The translations under genes were made by a program, and so were the position numbers. The notes under the pieces are model-generated. The model ran no database searches, was not told where the DNA came from, and worked only from the letters and a program-made list of their open reading frames with translations. Below, piece after piece: positions 1-6,921 of a DNA stretch of 14,670 nucleotides; positions within the stretch are counted from its first letter, which is position 1, and each line of letters opens with the position of its first letter. This stretch comes from an uncultured bacterium (GTDB taxonomy: Bacteria > Planctomycetota > UBA1135 > GCA-002686595): contig CAJXRJ010000099.1 of assembly GCA_913058555.1 (NCBI GenBank), positions 1 through 14,670 of the forward strand. Direction: 5' to 3'.

Positions 1-46
1 TACACACTGCATATCGTCGGCAGCGTCAGATGTGTATAAGAGACAG
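1..46 (+). other. Nextera P5-side sequencing adapter (artificial)
   Basis: This is library adapter, not genome. Bases 1-5 are the end of the P5 oligonucleotide (TACAC). Bases 6-13 (ACTGCATA) match the Nextera i5 index S506. Bases 14-27 are TCGTCGGCAGCGTC, and bases 28-46 are the Tn5 mosaic end AGATGTGTATAAGAGACAG. Genomic sequence starts at 47. Any reading frame that crosses this segment is an artefact. Confidence 0.99.
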
Positions 47-662
47 GTATCGGAGGCTGTCCAGGCTGGGCGCCTTGTCCGTTCGCCTGGGCGATCTCTG
101 GAATCGTGGCGCGCACCTCCTCCGCGCGCAGCAGCATGATCGTACCCATCACGGTCAGGGCGTCGGGACGCGCCGCGCCGCCCGCCGCGCGGGCGCGCTC
201 CATGCACTGCTCCGCGTCGTAGCCGAGGACCGCCTCTTCTTGCTGCGCGCCGCGGAGGAGTTCCACCTGCCCGCGCGCGTATTCGACCTCGCCCCGATCC
301 TCGTCCTGCAGGGCATCGATGCCGACCCAGTCCAGCGCCTGGGTCAGGGGCCGAAGCGCCGACTCGGACGCGCCTCCTGTCCAGACACCGAGGCGCTGGC
401 GAAAGAGAGCGAAGCGGTCCGGCGCCAGGATGCGATCAGCAACGCCGAGGGCCTCGACGAAATCACCGGCCTCGGCGCTCGCCTGCATGGCGACCACGCC
501 GTCCCGGAGAGTGCCGTCCCACGGCTCAGGGCCGTCGGGGGCGGGCTCGTCGCAACCAGAGGTCCCGAGGACCATGGCCGCAGCGAGCGCCAGACTCGCC
601 ATGCGTCCCCGAGCGGTAGCGCGCGGGGCCCCAGGGCTGGACATCGGATGCGTTTCGATCAT
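47..662 (-). CDS. Putative lipoprotein in the BatC position, 3' truncated by adapter
   Basis: The ATG at 662-660 overlaps the TGA of the preceding BatB-like gene (ATGA), and the frame stays open for 205 codons to the adapter boundary at 47, so the C-terminus is missing. The N-terminus is basic, then has a hydrophobic stretch (about residues 22-33) ending in GTSGC, a plausible lipobox with Cys37. An internal ATG at residue 21 would give a shorter signal peptide. The mature part is acidic and alanine-rich. Helical segments at about residues 64-84 (AEAGDFVEALGVADRIL) and 130-160 look like degenerate TPR units, but I cannot assign a repeat family securely. In MoxR/Bat clusters the gene after BatB is often the TPR protein BatC; position and texture suggest this is its counterpart. 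It would sit on the outer face of a membrane, near the VWA proteins. The BatC link is inference; the coding call is firm. Confidence 0.8.
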
Positions 663-1729
663 GAGCGCGTCTCCCGAAGGGAGCCTTCGAGCATGAGGAG
701 AAGGAGCGCGAGAAGCAGCGGCCACTGGTAACGATCCCGTGGCACACGCTCTTTCCCGTCCACGAGATCGCGGCCCTCCATGGGAGCGATCGCGCGGCGA
801 TAGAGTTCTTCAAGGGGCAGGACCCGCCCCTTGGCTTGTAGGTAGATCCCACCCGTGGCCTTCGCAATGGCCTCAAGGGATTCCGACTCGAGCTTCGAGA
901 CGACTTCCTGGGGCCCGCCCTCCGCGGTGGGGTCCACCACGTAGCCGCCCAGGCCGTCGGGGACCTTGCCACCCGTGGCCGTGCCCATGCCGAGCACGTG
1001 CACCTTCACCTTGCGATCGGCGGCCTCCTGGGCAGCGTCGAGCCCGGCTTCCCCAAGGTCCTCACCGTCGGTGACGATGATGATGGCCTGGTTGGTGCCG
1101 TTCTGCCCGTCGAGTCGCTCCAGGGCGAGGCGCAGGGCTGCGCCGATATCGGTGCCCCCTTTGCGGTTGTCGTTGGGGCTGAGGCGGTCCAGGAAGTACC
1201 GCGCGGTTTCGGTGTCCTTCGTCAGGGGCGCCACGTTGCGCGCAAGCCCCGCGAACGCCACGAGCCCCACCCGCTCCCCTTTCATCACGTCAAAGAGCGC
1301 GCTGATTTCGTTCTTCGCCCGGTCCAAGCGGTTGGGCTGCACGTCCTCGACCATCATCGACCGGGACGTATCGAGGGCCACGACAACGTCGATCTGGCGC
1401 GTCGCCACGGGCACCAGCGCATAGCCCCGCACCGGACCGAGCAACGCCAACGCCGCCAGGGCCAGGGCCGACCCAGCCAGGAATCCGCGCCAAAGGCCGC
1501 GGCGACTGATCCAACGCGCCAGGTCTCGGCCGGGGCCCGCCTTGCGAGTCAGCCCCGGGAAAAGCTTCGCCAGGTGCCGGGGCTCGGCGATGCGCCCCAA
1601 CATGGAGCGCAGGCGCCCCACGGCGAACCAAGCGATGACCATCGGCACGATCCCGAGGAGCACCCAGGGCCAATAGTCCAAGCGCACCCACGAATCGATG
1701 ACTGCGCCCAGGCAAGGGAACCGCGTCAT
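659..1729 (-). CDS. BatB-like membrane-anchored VWA protein
   Basis: This is a 356-residue VWA-domain protein of the BatB type. Hydrophobic segments lie at about residues 19-37 and 81-100, and a C-terminal one at about 334-348, so the VWA domain between them is placed outside the cytoplasmic membrane. The MIDAS metal site is complete: DTSRS (Asp120, Ser122, Ser124), Thr193 in GGTDIG and Asp221 in VTDGED. The stretch SMMVEDVQPNRLDRAK after the first motif is characteristic of BatB, as is the motif order. The ATG at 1729-1727 overlaps the TGA of the upstream fusion gene (ATGA) and is preceded by a strong Shine-Dalgarno. The next gene starts inside its own stop, so it is translationally coupled on both sides. 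By family, such VWA proteins assemble with partner VWA proteins and are handled by MoxR ATPases; exact substrates are not known. Assignment as BatB rather than BatA rests on the motif style and gene order. Confidence 0.92.
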   Translation of the reverse strand: MTRFPCLGAVIDSWVRLDYWPWVLLGIVPMVIAWFAVGRLRSMLGRIAEPRHLAKLFPGLTRKAGPGRDLARWISRRGLWRGFLAGSALALAALALLGPVRGYALVPVATRQIDVVVALDTSRSMMVEDVQPNRLDRAKNEISALFDVMKGERVGLVAFAGLARNVAPLTKDTETARYFLDRLSPNDNRKGGTDIGAALRLALERLDGQNGTNQAIIIVTDGEDLGEAGLDAAQEAADRKVKVHVLGMGTATGGKVPDGLGGYVVDPTAEGGPQEVVSKLESESLEAIAKATGGIYLQAKGRVLPLEELYRRAIAPMEGRDLVDGKERVPRDRYQWPLLLALLLLMLEGSLRETRS

Positions 1730-3816
1730 GGGATCCTCCTGGAGACGGTCGCGCCGAGCAGAACAGACAGCGCGTAGAGCATCAGGGCCGGCAGGAGCCA
1801 GTGCGGGTAGAGATCGTAGCGCTCGGCGAAGGTCTCTTCTTTGCGGGGCGTCCGCTCGAGCTCCTCGATGGCGGCGTACGCCGCTTCGAGCTCCTCTTCG
1901 TTCTCCGCGTGGAAGAAGCGCCCACCGGTGATCTCGGCGATCTCGGGCAGCTCACCGACGTCGACCTTCTGGCGGCGGATGTCCCCGAAGAGCGTGCGCG
2001 TCGCGAATTCTCTGGGCCCGGCGAATACGGTGTAGACCCGGATACCGAGTTCCTCAGCCACCTTGGCCGCGGTCATCGGCTGGATCCCCGGGGAGTTCTG
2101 CTCGCCGTCGGTGAGCAGCACGATGATCTTCGACTTCGACTTTGAGCCCTTAAGCATGTCGATGGCCTGGGCCATGGCGCGCCCGATTGCCGTGCCGTCG
2201 AGCCAGCGTTCCGTTTCGACGTCGACCTCGTCTAGCACAGCCCCCATCGCTTTCACGTCGAGGGTGAATGGCACAAGCAAGTCCGTGAAGCCCGCAAAGC
2301 CAAGCAGGGCCACGTTGTCCCGCGCCCCCACTTCGTCGGTCATGCGCCGCTCCGCGAAGTCGGCCACGACTTTTCTGACGATGTCAAAGCGCCTCGGCTC
2401 CGATGGCCTACCCCGCTGGTCCATGGAGCTCGAGCGGTCCATGACAAGCGCGATGTCGATGCCCTCGGTTTCCTTGGGCGCTTCGATGCGGCCTTCGAGC
2501 GGGCGACTCAGGGCCACGATCATGGCCGCCGCGGCGAGGATCCGCAGCACCGCGGGCATGGCTCCGAGGAGCCGGCGAAGGGGCCCTTCCTGGAGCGCGA
2601 CGCCCTGCCCACCGATGGTCGGCACGCTGGCCGCGGCGCTGCGCTTCGATTCACGCCCGCGCCACAGCAGGACGAGGGCCACGGGGATCGCCGCGAGGAA
2701 CCAAGGATCGGCGAAGCCAATGCCGAAGATCTCGAACCGTTCCTCCGCCGTGCTGCGGGCCGCCTCCTGGAGCGCAAAGAGCGGCGCTAGGGCGGCGCCT
2801 TGCAGGCTCGCCTGGGCCTTGGGCGCTGGAGCATCGGGTCCTTGGTCCTCCACGCGCTGCACCAGGAGAAGGGCCTTGGTATGGGCTTCTTTCGCGGCGA
2901 ACACCGTCGGGTCGCCGCCGCCGAACCGCACCTCCACGAGTTCGTCCACCAGGTCGGCCGCTTCCCTTCGGATCCCGGAGGACGCGCCTTCCGCCTCTCG
3001 CATCCATGCGGCCCATTCGGTGTCTGTCAGCGCGGAATTCGACTCGCCCCGAAGCGATTCCATCGCCCGCCGCACGTGGGGCGTCAGGGCCGCCATCGTC
3101 CCGCGCGGATCGGCGGAGGGATCAAGGGCCGCCACGGCTTGCCCGGGGGTACGCGCCAAGGCCCCGCCGTGGGCTTCTGCACCGCGACGCCTCAGCCTCC
3201 GTAGGACGAACCAGCCGATCGGGAGGAGAAGGAGTGCCGCCAGGGCGACCAGCACCGTGCGCGGGTCCCCTACCCGGCGGTCCTCCACCTCACGGAAACC
3301 CGGCGCGGGCCGCGGGGCGTCCTCCGATTCCGCGAGGGCATTCAGCACGACGATGGTCTTCGATGCGATGGGCAGGCTGAATCCGCTCGCAAACTCGATG
3401 GTGACCTCGGGAACGCTGAGCTCGCCGCCCTCGAGGGGCATGAGCACCGCTTCGAACACGAGGTCCTTCGCACCCGCGCCGTCGGTCCGTGTGTCGTCCG
3501 TGGGATCGCCCTCCTGGGGGCCGTTCTGGAGCTCCTCCAAGAGCTGCCAGCTGAAGCCCAGGTCACTCGGCACCCGAAGCGTTGCGCCGCTGTGCGCCGG
3601 ATGGTCCGCGGCGATTCGCCAGACGACGGGCGTGCCCACCTGGGGCACGGTGCCCGCGTCCCTGGCCTCGAGGCTTGCTGTGTAGAGGATGCCCTCGGCG
3701 TCGTTCGCCGCCTGCGTGGCCTCGCCCTCCGGGGCCGCGTCCTGCCCAAACGCAGGGGGTGCAGGGCACGTGGCCAGAAGCAGCCACGCACCCAGGGTCC
3801 AAGGGGCCACCGTCAA
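1726..3816 (-). CDS. Fusion of a BatD/DUF4381-like module and a BatA-like VWA protein
   Basis: This 696-residue frame appears to be two Bat-type proteins in one. Residues 1-25 are a signal peptide (GAWLLLATCPAPPAFG). Residues about 43-160 form a beta-rich exported region, 187-207 a membrane helix, and 220-325 a helical cytosolic region (ALTDTEWAAWMREAE); this order resembles BatD/DUF4381 proteins. After a linker, residues about 366-388 (GIGFADPWFLAAIPVALVLL) look like the normal N-terminus of BatA. A second helix follows at 420-437, then a VWA domain with a full MIDAS: DRSSS (Asp460, Ser462, Ser464), Thr542 in DGTAIG and Asp570 in LLTDGEQN. A last helix is at 672-690. The start is TTG at 3816-3814, overlapping the TGA of the DUF58 gene; GTG at 3810-3808 is the alternative. 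The upstream G-run provides a modest ribosome site. It is expected to be a membrane VWA partner of MoxR. The VWA half is certain; the label of the N-terminal half is inferred. Confidence 0.88.
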   Translation of the reverse strand: MTVAPWTLGAWLLLATCPAPPAFGQDAAPEGEATQAANDAEGILYTASLEARDAGTVPQVGTPVVWRIAADHPAHSGATLRVPSDLGFSWQLLEELQNGPQEGDPTDDTRTDGAGAKDLVFEAVLMPLEGGELSVPEVTIEFASGFSLPIASKTIVVLNALAESEDAPRPAPGFREVEDRRVGDPRTVLVALAALLLLPIGWFVLRRLRRRGAEAHGGALARTPGQAVAALDPSADPRGTMAALTPHVRRAMESLRGESNSALTDTEWAAWMREAEGASSGIRREAADLVDELVEVRFGGGDPTVFAAKEAHTKALLLVQRVEDQGPDAPAPKAQASLQGAALAPLFALQEAARSTAEERFEIFGIGFADPWFLAAIPVALVLLWRGRESKRSAAASVPTIGGQGVALQEGPLRRLLGAMPAVLRILAAAAMIVALSRPLEGRIEAPKETEGIDIALVMDRSSSMDQRGRPSEPRRFDIVRKVVADFAERRMTDEVGARDNVALLGFAGFTDLLVPFTLDVKAMGAVLDEVDVETERWLDGTAIGRAMAQAIDMLKGSKSKSKIIVLLTDGEQNSPGIQPMTAAKVAEELGIRVYTVFAGPREFATRTLFGDIRRQKVDVGELPEIAEITGGRFFHAENEEELEAAYAAIEELERTPRKEETFAERYDLYPHWLLPALMLYALSVLLGATVSRRIP
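1735..1740 (-). promoter_or_regulatory. Shine-Dalgarno of the batB-like gene
   Basis: AGGAGG on the minus strand, 5 bases before the ATG at 1729. It lies inside the last codons of the upstream fusion gene. It is the clearest ribosome binding site in the window and fixes the batB-like start despite the ATGA overlap. Confidence 0.8.
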
Positions 3817-4820
3817 GACTTCCCCCCCGGGGCGCCTGCTGGGCGTGCTTGCACGCGGCGGCGGAAAAACTCCACCAGCGGCGCAGCGAGATCCCCGTCG
3901 GTGCGAACGTCAATCCACTCGGTGCGTGCACGGCGGAACACCTTGGCGAGGGCCGCGTCCTTGGCGTCCGCCGCAGCCTTCCACGCCGTGCGAACACTCG
4001 CCCGTCGCCCGTCGACCTCGGCGACTTCGCCGTCCGCCATGCGCACGAGGCGCAGCACGCCGGCCTCGGGAAGTTCTCTTTCGATGCGGTCCACCGGACG
4101 CACCGCGATGACGTCGTGGCGGGCGCTCAAGCGACCGAGGGACCGCATCCAGTCGGCGCTTCGTCCGCCCTTGCCGTCGTCCTCCCCGCCGTCGAGCCCG
4201 ACGCTGGCGAAGTCGCTGAACAAGAACACCATCGAACGACGCTTCAGGGTGCGCTCTTGGCCCTCGAGGGCCGCCGCCAAGGACGAAGGCCCCTTGGTGA
4301 TCGGCGCCGCCTGGATCTCGCGCACGAGGCGCAGCACGTGGCGGGATTGGCGGCCGGGGTCCAGGTGCAAGCCCGGCTCGGGACCGAAGAGGGTCATGCC
4401 CACCCGGTCCTGGTGGCGGATCGCTACGAAGGCGATGAGGGCCGCCAGCTGCGCCGCCGCGTCGCGCTTCGTTTCCCCGAACGTGGCGAAGTCCATCTCC
4501 AGCGCGGTGTCCACCAGCAGATGGATCGTCAGCTGTCGCTCCTCGCGGTACGACTTCACGAAGGGCTCACCGGTGCGCGCCGTCACGTTCCAATCGATGG
4601 CCCGCACCTCGTCCCCGGGCTGGTAGGGACGCACCTCTTCGAATTCGATGCCTTGGCCGCGGAAGGTGCTGCGGTAGCCGCCGGCGAGGGCGGTGTTCAC
4701 GAGCCTGTGGGTGCGGATCTGAATGACCCTCACCCTCGCCATCAGCGAAGGAGCGAGCAGCGGGGCGCCTTCCGATTCGGAAGTGCCTCCGCTGGCGGAA
4801 GTTCCTGTGAGCCAGCCCAC
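3813..4820 (-). CDS. DUF58 family protein of the MoxR/Bat cluster
   Basis: This 335-residue protein has the DUF58 signature at about residues 50-80: FRGQGIEFEEVRPYQPGD followed by VRAIDWNVTAR. A VWA-like fold follows, with LLVDTALEMDF at 101-111 and VFLFSDF at 198-204. In typical members the first of these reads close to DxSxS; here it is DTALE (Asp104 to Glu108), so both metal-site serines are missing. No signal peptide or membrane helix is seen, so it should be cytosolic. DUF58 genes regularly sit between moxR and bat genes, and the products are thought to work with the ATPase; no reaction is established. The start is GTG at 4820, 27 bases after the moxR stop. It keeps the LLAPSLMARV segment common near the family N-terminus; an internal ATG at 4742 would remove it. 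The stop overlaps the next start (TTGA), and a run of seven G lies just before it. Confidence 0.93.
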   Translation of the reverse strand: MGWLTGTSASGGTSESEGAPLLAPSLMARVRVIQIRTHRLVNTALAGGYRSTFRGQGIEFEEVRPYQPGDEVRAIDWNVTARTGEPFVKSYREERQLTIHLLVDTALEMDFATFGETKRDAAAQLAALIAFVAIRHQDRVGMTLFGPEPGLHLDPGRQSRHVLRLVREIQAAPITKGPSSLAAALEGQERTLKRRSMVFLFSDFASVGLDGGEDDGKGGRSADWMRSLGRLSARHDVIAVRPVDRIERELPEAGVLRLVRMADGEVAEVDGRRASVRTAWKAAADAKDAALAKVFRRARTEWIDVRTDGDLAAPLVEFFRRRVQARPAGAPGGKS

Positions 4821-4847
4821 GTGTATTTGGTTCCCGGGGTTCTCGGG

Positions 4848-5873
4848 TTAGCGGTCGAGGGGAACACGCTCAAGCACGCGGCGAACGATCTCGTCGGAGG
4901 TGACGCCTTCGGCTTCGGCCTCGTAGGTCGGCAGGATCCGGTGGCGCAGCACTTCGAGGGCCACGGCCTTCACGTCGTCGGGGCGCGCGTAGGCGCGGCC
5001 CTCCATGAAGGCACTCGCGCGGGACGCAAGCGCCAGCCAGATGGTGGCCCGCGGGGAGCCCCCGAACTGGATCATGGGCTCGAGCTCCTTCAGCCCGTGG
5101 GCGGCCGGAGCACGGGTGGCCTCGACGATCGAGACGATGTAGTTGGCCAGGGGCGGCGCGATGGTGATCTGGTCCACGAGCTTGCGCGCGGCCATGATCG
5201 CGTCCGTGTCCACGACGCCGTGGATCGTCTCCGGCGGCGACGTGCGCGCCATGCGGTCGAGGATCTCGAGCTCCTCGTCCCGCGAGGGGTAGTCCATGAT
5301 GACCTTGAGGGCGAAGCGATCGAGCTGGGCTTCCGGCAGCGGGTAGGTGCCCTCCTGCTCAAGGGGGTTCTGGGTCGCGAGGACCAGGAACGGGTTAGGC
5401 AGTTTGAAGGTCTCGCCGCCGATGGACACCTGCTTCTCCTGCATGCCCTCAAGCAGCGCGGACTGGACCTTCGCGGGGGCGCGGTTGATCTCGTCGGCCA
5501 GCACGAAGTTCGCGAAGAGCGGGCCCTTACGCACGGTGAACGTGCCGTCCTTGACGCTGTAGATCTCCGTACCCACGAGGTCCGAGGGCAGGAGGTCCGG
5601 GGTGAACTGAAGGCGCGCGAAACTGGCCTTGACCCCTTGGGCCAGGGCTGCCACCGCGAGGGACTTTGCGAGCCCGGGCACCCCCTCCAGGAGGATGTGC
5701 CCACCGGAGAGCAGCCCAAGGATCAGGCTTCGCGTCAGGCTCTTTTGACCCACGAGGACCGCGGACATCGCATCGGTCAGATCGCTGGTCCAGGCACTGG
5801 CCTGTTCGATCCGGGCTTCGAGTTCACCCGAACTGAGGGCTTGGCTATCGGTCACGGGAAGATAGGTAGACAC
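4848..5873 (-). CDS. MoxR family AAA+ ATPase
   Basis: This is a 341-residue AAA+ ATPase, the usual length for MoxR. Taking GTG at 5873 as residue 1, the order is: GGHILLEGVPGLAKS with Walker A (Lys70, Ser71 in place of the commoner Thr), LADEINRAPAKVQSALLEGM with Walker B (Asp127, Glu128), sensor 1 ATQNP (Asn169), the EAQLDRF segment, sensor 2 region GGSPRA (Arg275), and the C-terminal lid domain. MoxR proteins are thought to act as chaperone-like ATPases that remodel or activate partner VWA proteins, here probably the two downstream VWA products. The start is uncertain: GTG at 5873 and GTG at 5855 (335 residues) are both possible, and neither has a good Shine-Dalgarno. The frame remains open upstream to about 6320, but that part lies antisense-frame over the transglycosylase gene and does not look like MoxR. 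It is the first gene of the five-gene cluster. Confidence 0.95.
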   Translation of the reverse strand: MSTYLPVTDSQALSSGELEARIEQASAWTSDLTDAMSAVLVGQKSLTRSLILGLLSGGHILLEGVPGLAKSLAVAALAQGVKASFARLQFTPDLLPSDLVGTEIYSVKDGTFTVRKGPLFANFVLADEINRAPAKVQSALLEGMQEKQVSIGGETFKLPNPFLVLATQNPLEQEGTYPLPEAQLDRFALKVIMDYPSRDEELEILDRMARTSPPETIHGVVDTDAIMAARKLVDQITIAPPLANYIVSIVEATRAPAAHGLKELEPMIQFGGSPRATIWLALASRASAFMEGRAYARPDDVKAVALEVLRHRILPTYEAEAEGVTSDEIVRRVLERVPLDR

Positions 5874-6066
5874 AAGGGGGAGGATAAGTCCGTCAGGCGC
5901 GGAGCCCGATGGCTTGGGCCCGCCGGGGAGGGTCCGGCTGGGGGCCGGATGGATGACGGGACGCGCTATGAAACCAGACGACCCGAGCAACCCACCACGA
6001 ACGATCCCCGTTTCTGTTGGCGCTGACCCACATGAAACGAGCGGGGTAACGGAAACGGGACCTCCC
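5874..6066. other. Noncoding gap upstream of moxR, with an 8-base inverted repeat
   Basis: This is the longest gene-free stretch (193 bases) and the most likely place for the promoter of the moxR/bat operon. It holds a perfect inverted repeat, CCCGTTTC at 6007-6014 and GAAACGGG at 6052-6059, with 37 bases between the arms. No T-run follows, so it is not an ordinary terminator. I see no convincing -35/-10 pair. A DNA-binding site or chance are both possible. Confidence 0.45.
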
Positions 6067-6786
6067 CTACCGCCAGCGGTCCATGAGAGTGGCCCGGACT
6101 CCGAGGACCTGACGGGCATAGGCCAGGGACCCTGTGGTGCGCTCCCCGGCCCGGGCGCGGGCCTCCTCGGCCTGGACCCACGCCAGGAAGCTCCCTTCAC
6201 GCTCGATCCACCGGAAGAGCTTCGCCCGGCCCGCGTTGTAGGACACGAGGACGGCCTCGTCCCCCCACTCGCCGCGGTGCTCGAGAAGCCAGGCAAGGTG
6301 CGCGGCCCCCAGCGACACATTGAGGTCGTTGTCGTGGAGCAGCGCCTCGATCAGCTTCTTGTCCCCGGCGGGCACTTCGATCCCCGAGCGCTTGGCCGCG
6401 TCCCGGGCCGCGGCCGGCACGAGCTGCATGAGACCCAAGGCCCCTGCGGACGACGTTTGCCCCGGCACACCACGGCTCTCGGCGAAGATGATCGCGCCGA
6501 CGAGCGCCGGATCCACGCTGGCCGTCTTGGCGGAGGCCTCGATGAGCGGCCGAAGTCCGTCGATGCGCTCGAGCGCGCGTTCGTTGAAGGGGCCGCGCAG
6601 GACGTCCAGCATCGACTGCACCGGTCCGCTCGCGAGCACCGCACGCGGGCTCACGGTGAGGGCCGCGGCGAGGGGCACGCCGACCGCCGCGATCAAGCTG
6701 AAGACGACGCCGAGGAGCTTCGCTCGATCGGGGCCCGGCACGGCCTTGGGGCCTGCGCCGAACGGGGAGTGCAGTTCTCGGGTCAC
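6067..6786 (-). CDS. Membrane-anchored SLT-type lytic transglycosylase
   Basis: This 239-residue protein has a single hydrophobic N-terminal segment at about 23-43, a signal anchor, so the catalytic domain faces the periplasm. The domain (about residues 75-239) carries the family 1 SLT motifs: catalytic Glu103 in FAESRG, then SSAGALGLMQLVP at 112-124, the DLNVSLGAAHLAWLL segment at 154-168, and VSYNAGRAK at 181-189 with Trp193 following. The family cleaves the glycan strands of peptidoglycan between N-acetylmuramic acid and N-acetylglucosamine, leaving 1,6-anhydromuramic ends. The start GTG at 6786 is the first possible start after an in-frame TAG at 6798-6796, so the N-terminus cannot extend further. 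No clear Shine-Dalgarno is seen. It lies 135 bases after the HEAT gene and 193 before moxR, all in the same direction, which suggests a link to the envelope role of the Bat cluster. Close alternatives are MltC- or MltE-like enzymes. Confidence 0.93.
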   Translation of the reverse strand: MTRELHSPFGAGPKAVPGPDRAKLLGVVFSLIAAVGVPLAAALTVSPRAVLASGPVQSMLDVLRGPFNERALERIDGLRPLIEASAKTASVDPALVGAIIFAESRGVPGQTSSAGALGLMQLVPAAARDAAKRSGIEVPAGDKKLIEALLHDNDLNVSLGAAHLAWLLEHRGEWGDEAVLVSYNAGRAKLFRWIEREGSFLAWVQAEEARARAGERTTGSLAYARQVLGVRATLMDRWR

Positions 6787-6921
6787 GGTTCTGCGCTAGC
6801 GTAAGGCGGAGCGGTCCAGTTGCGGGGCCCAAATGCAGCGGTCCCACGGCGCTGGAAGGGACATGCCCAACGAGAAAGCCAGTGGGAGGCCGCCGCTAAG
6901 CACGGGCCCGCGCCCCACCCG

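Noticed and set aside
2063..3685. 540-codon plus-strand open frame opposite the Bat fusion gene
   Set aside because: Serine/arginine/proline-rich translation without domains, antisense to a well-supported VWA gene.
3582..6026. 814-codon plus-strand open frame opposite the DUF58 and moxR genes
   Set aside because: It is antisense to two clear genes, its product is rich in Arg/Gly/His without any motif, and such long mirror frames are expected in GC-rich DNA.
5874..6320. Upstream extension of the MoxR frame to 490 residues
   Set aside because: The added part overlaps the transglycosylase gene and has no MoxR similarity; MoxR proteins are about 320-345 residues, fitting the GTG at 5873 or 5855.
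6796..6864. 22-codon frame (ATG 6864 to TAG 6798-6796) just before the transglycosylase
   Set aside because: It is in frame with the transglycosylase but ends in TAG four codons before its GTG; no Shine-Dalgarno and no leader-peptide feature, so chance is likely.
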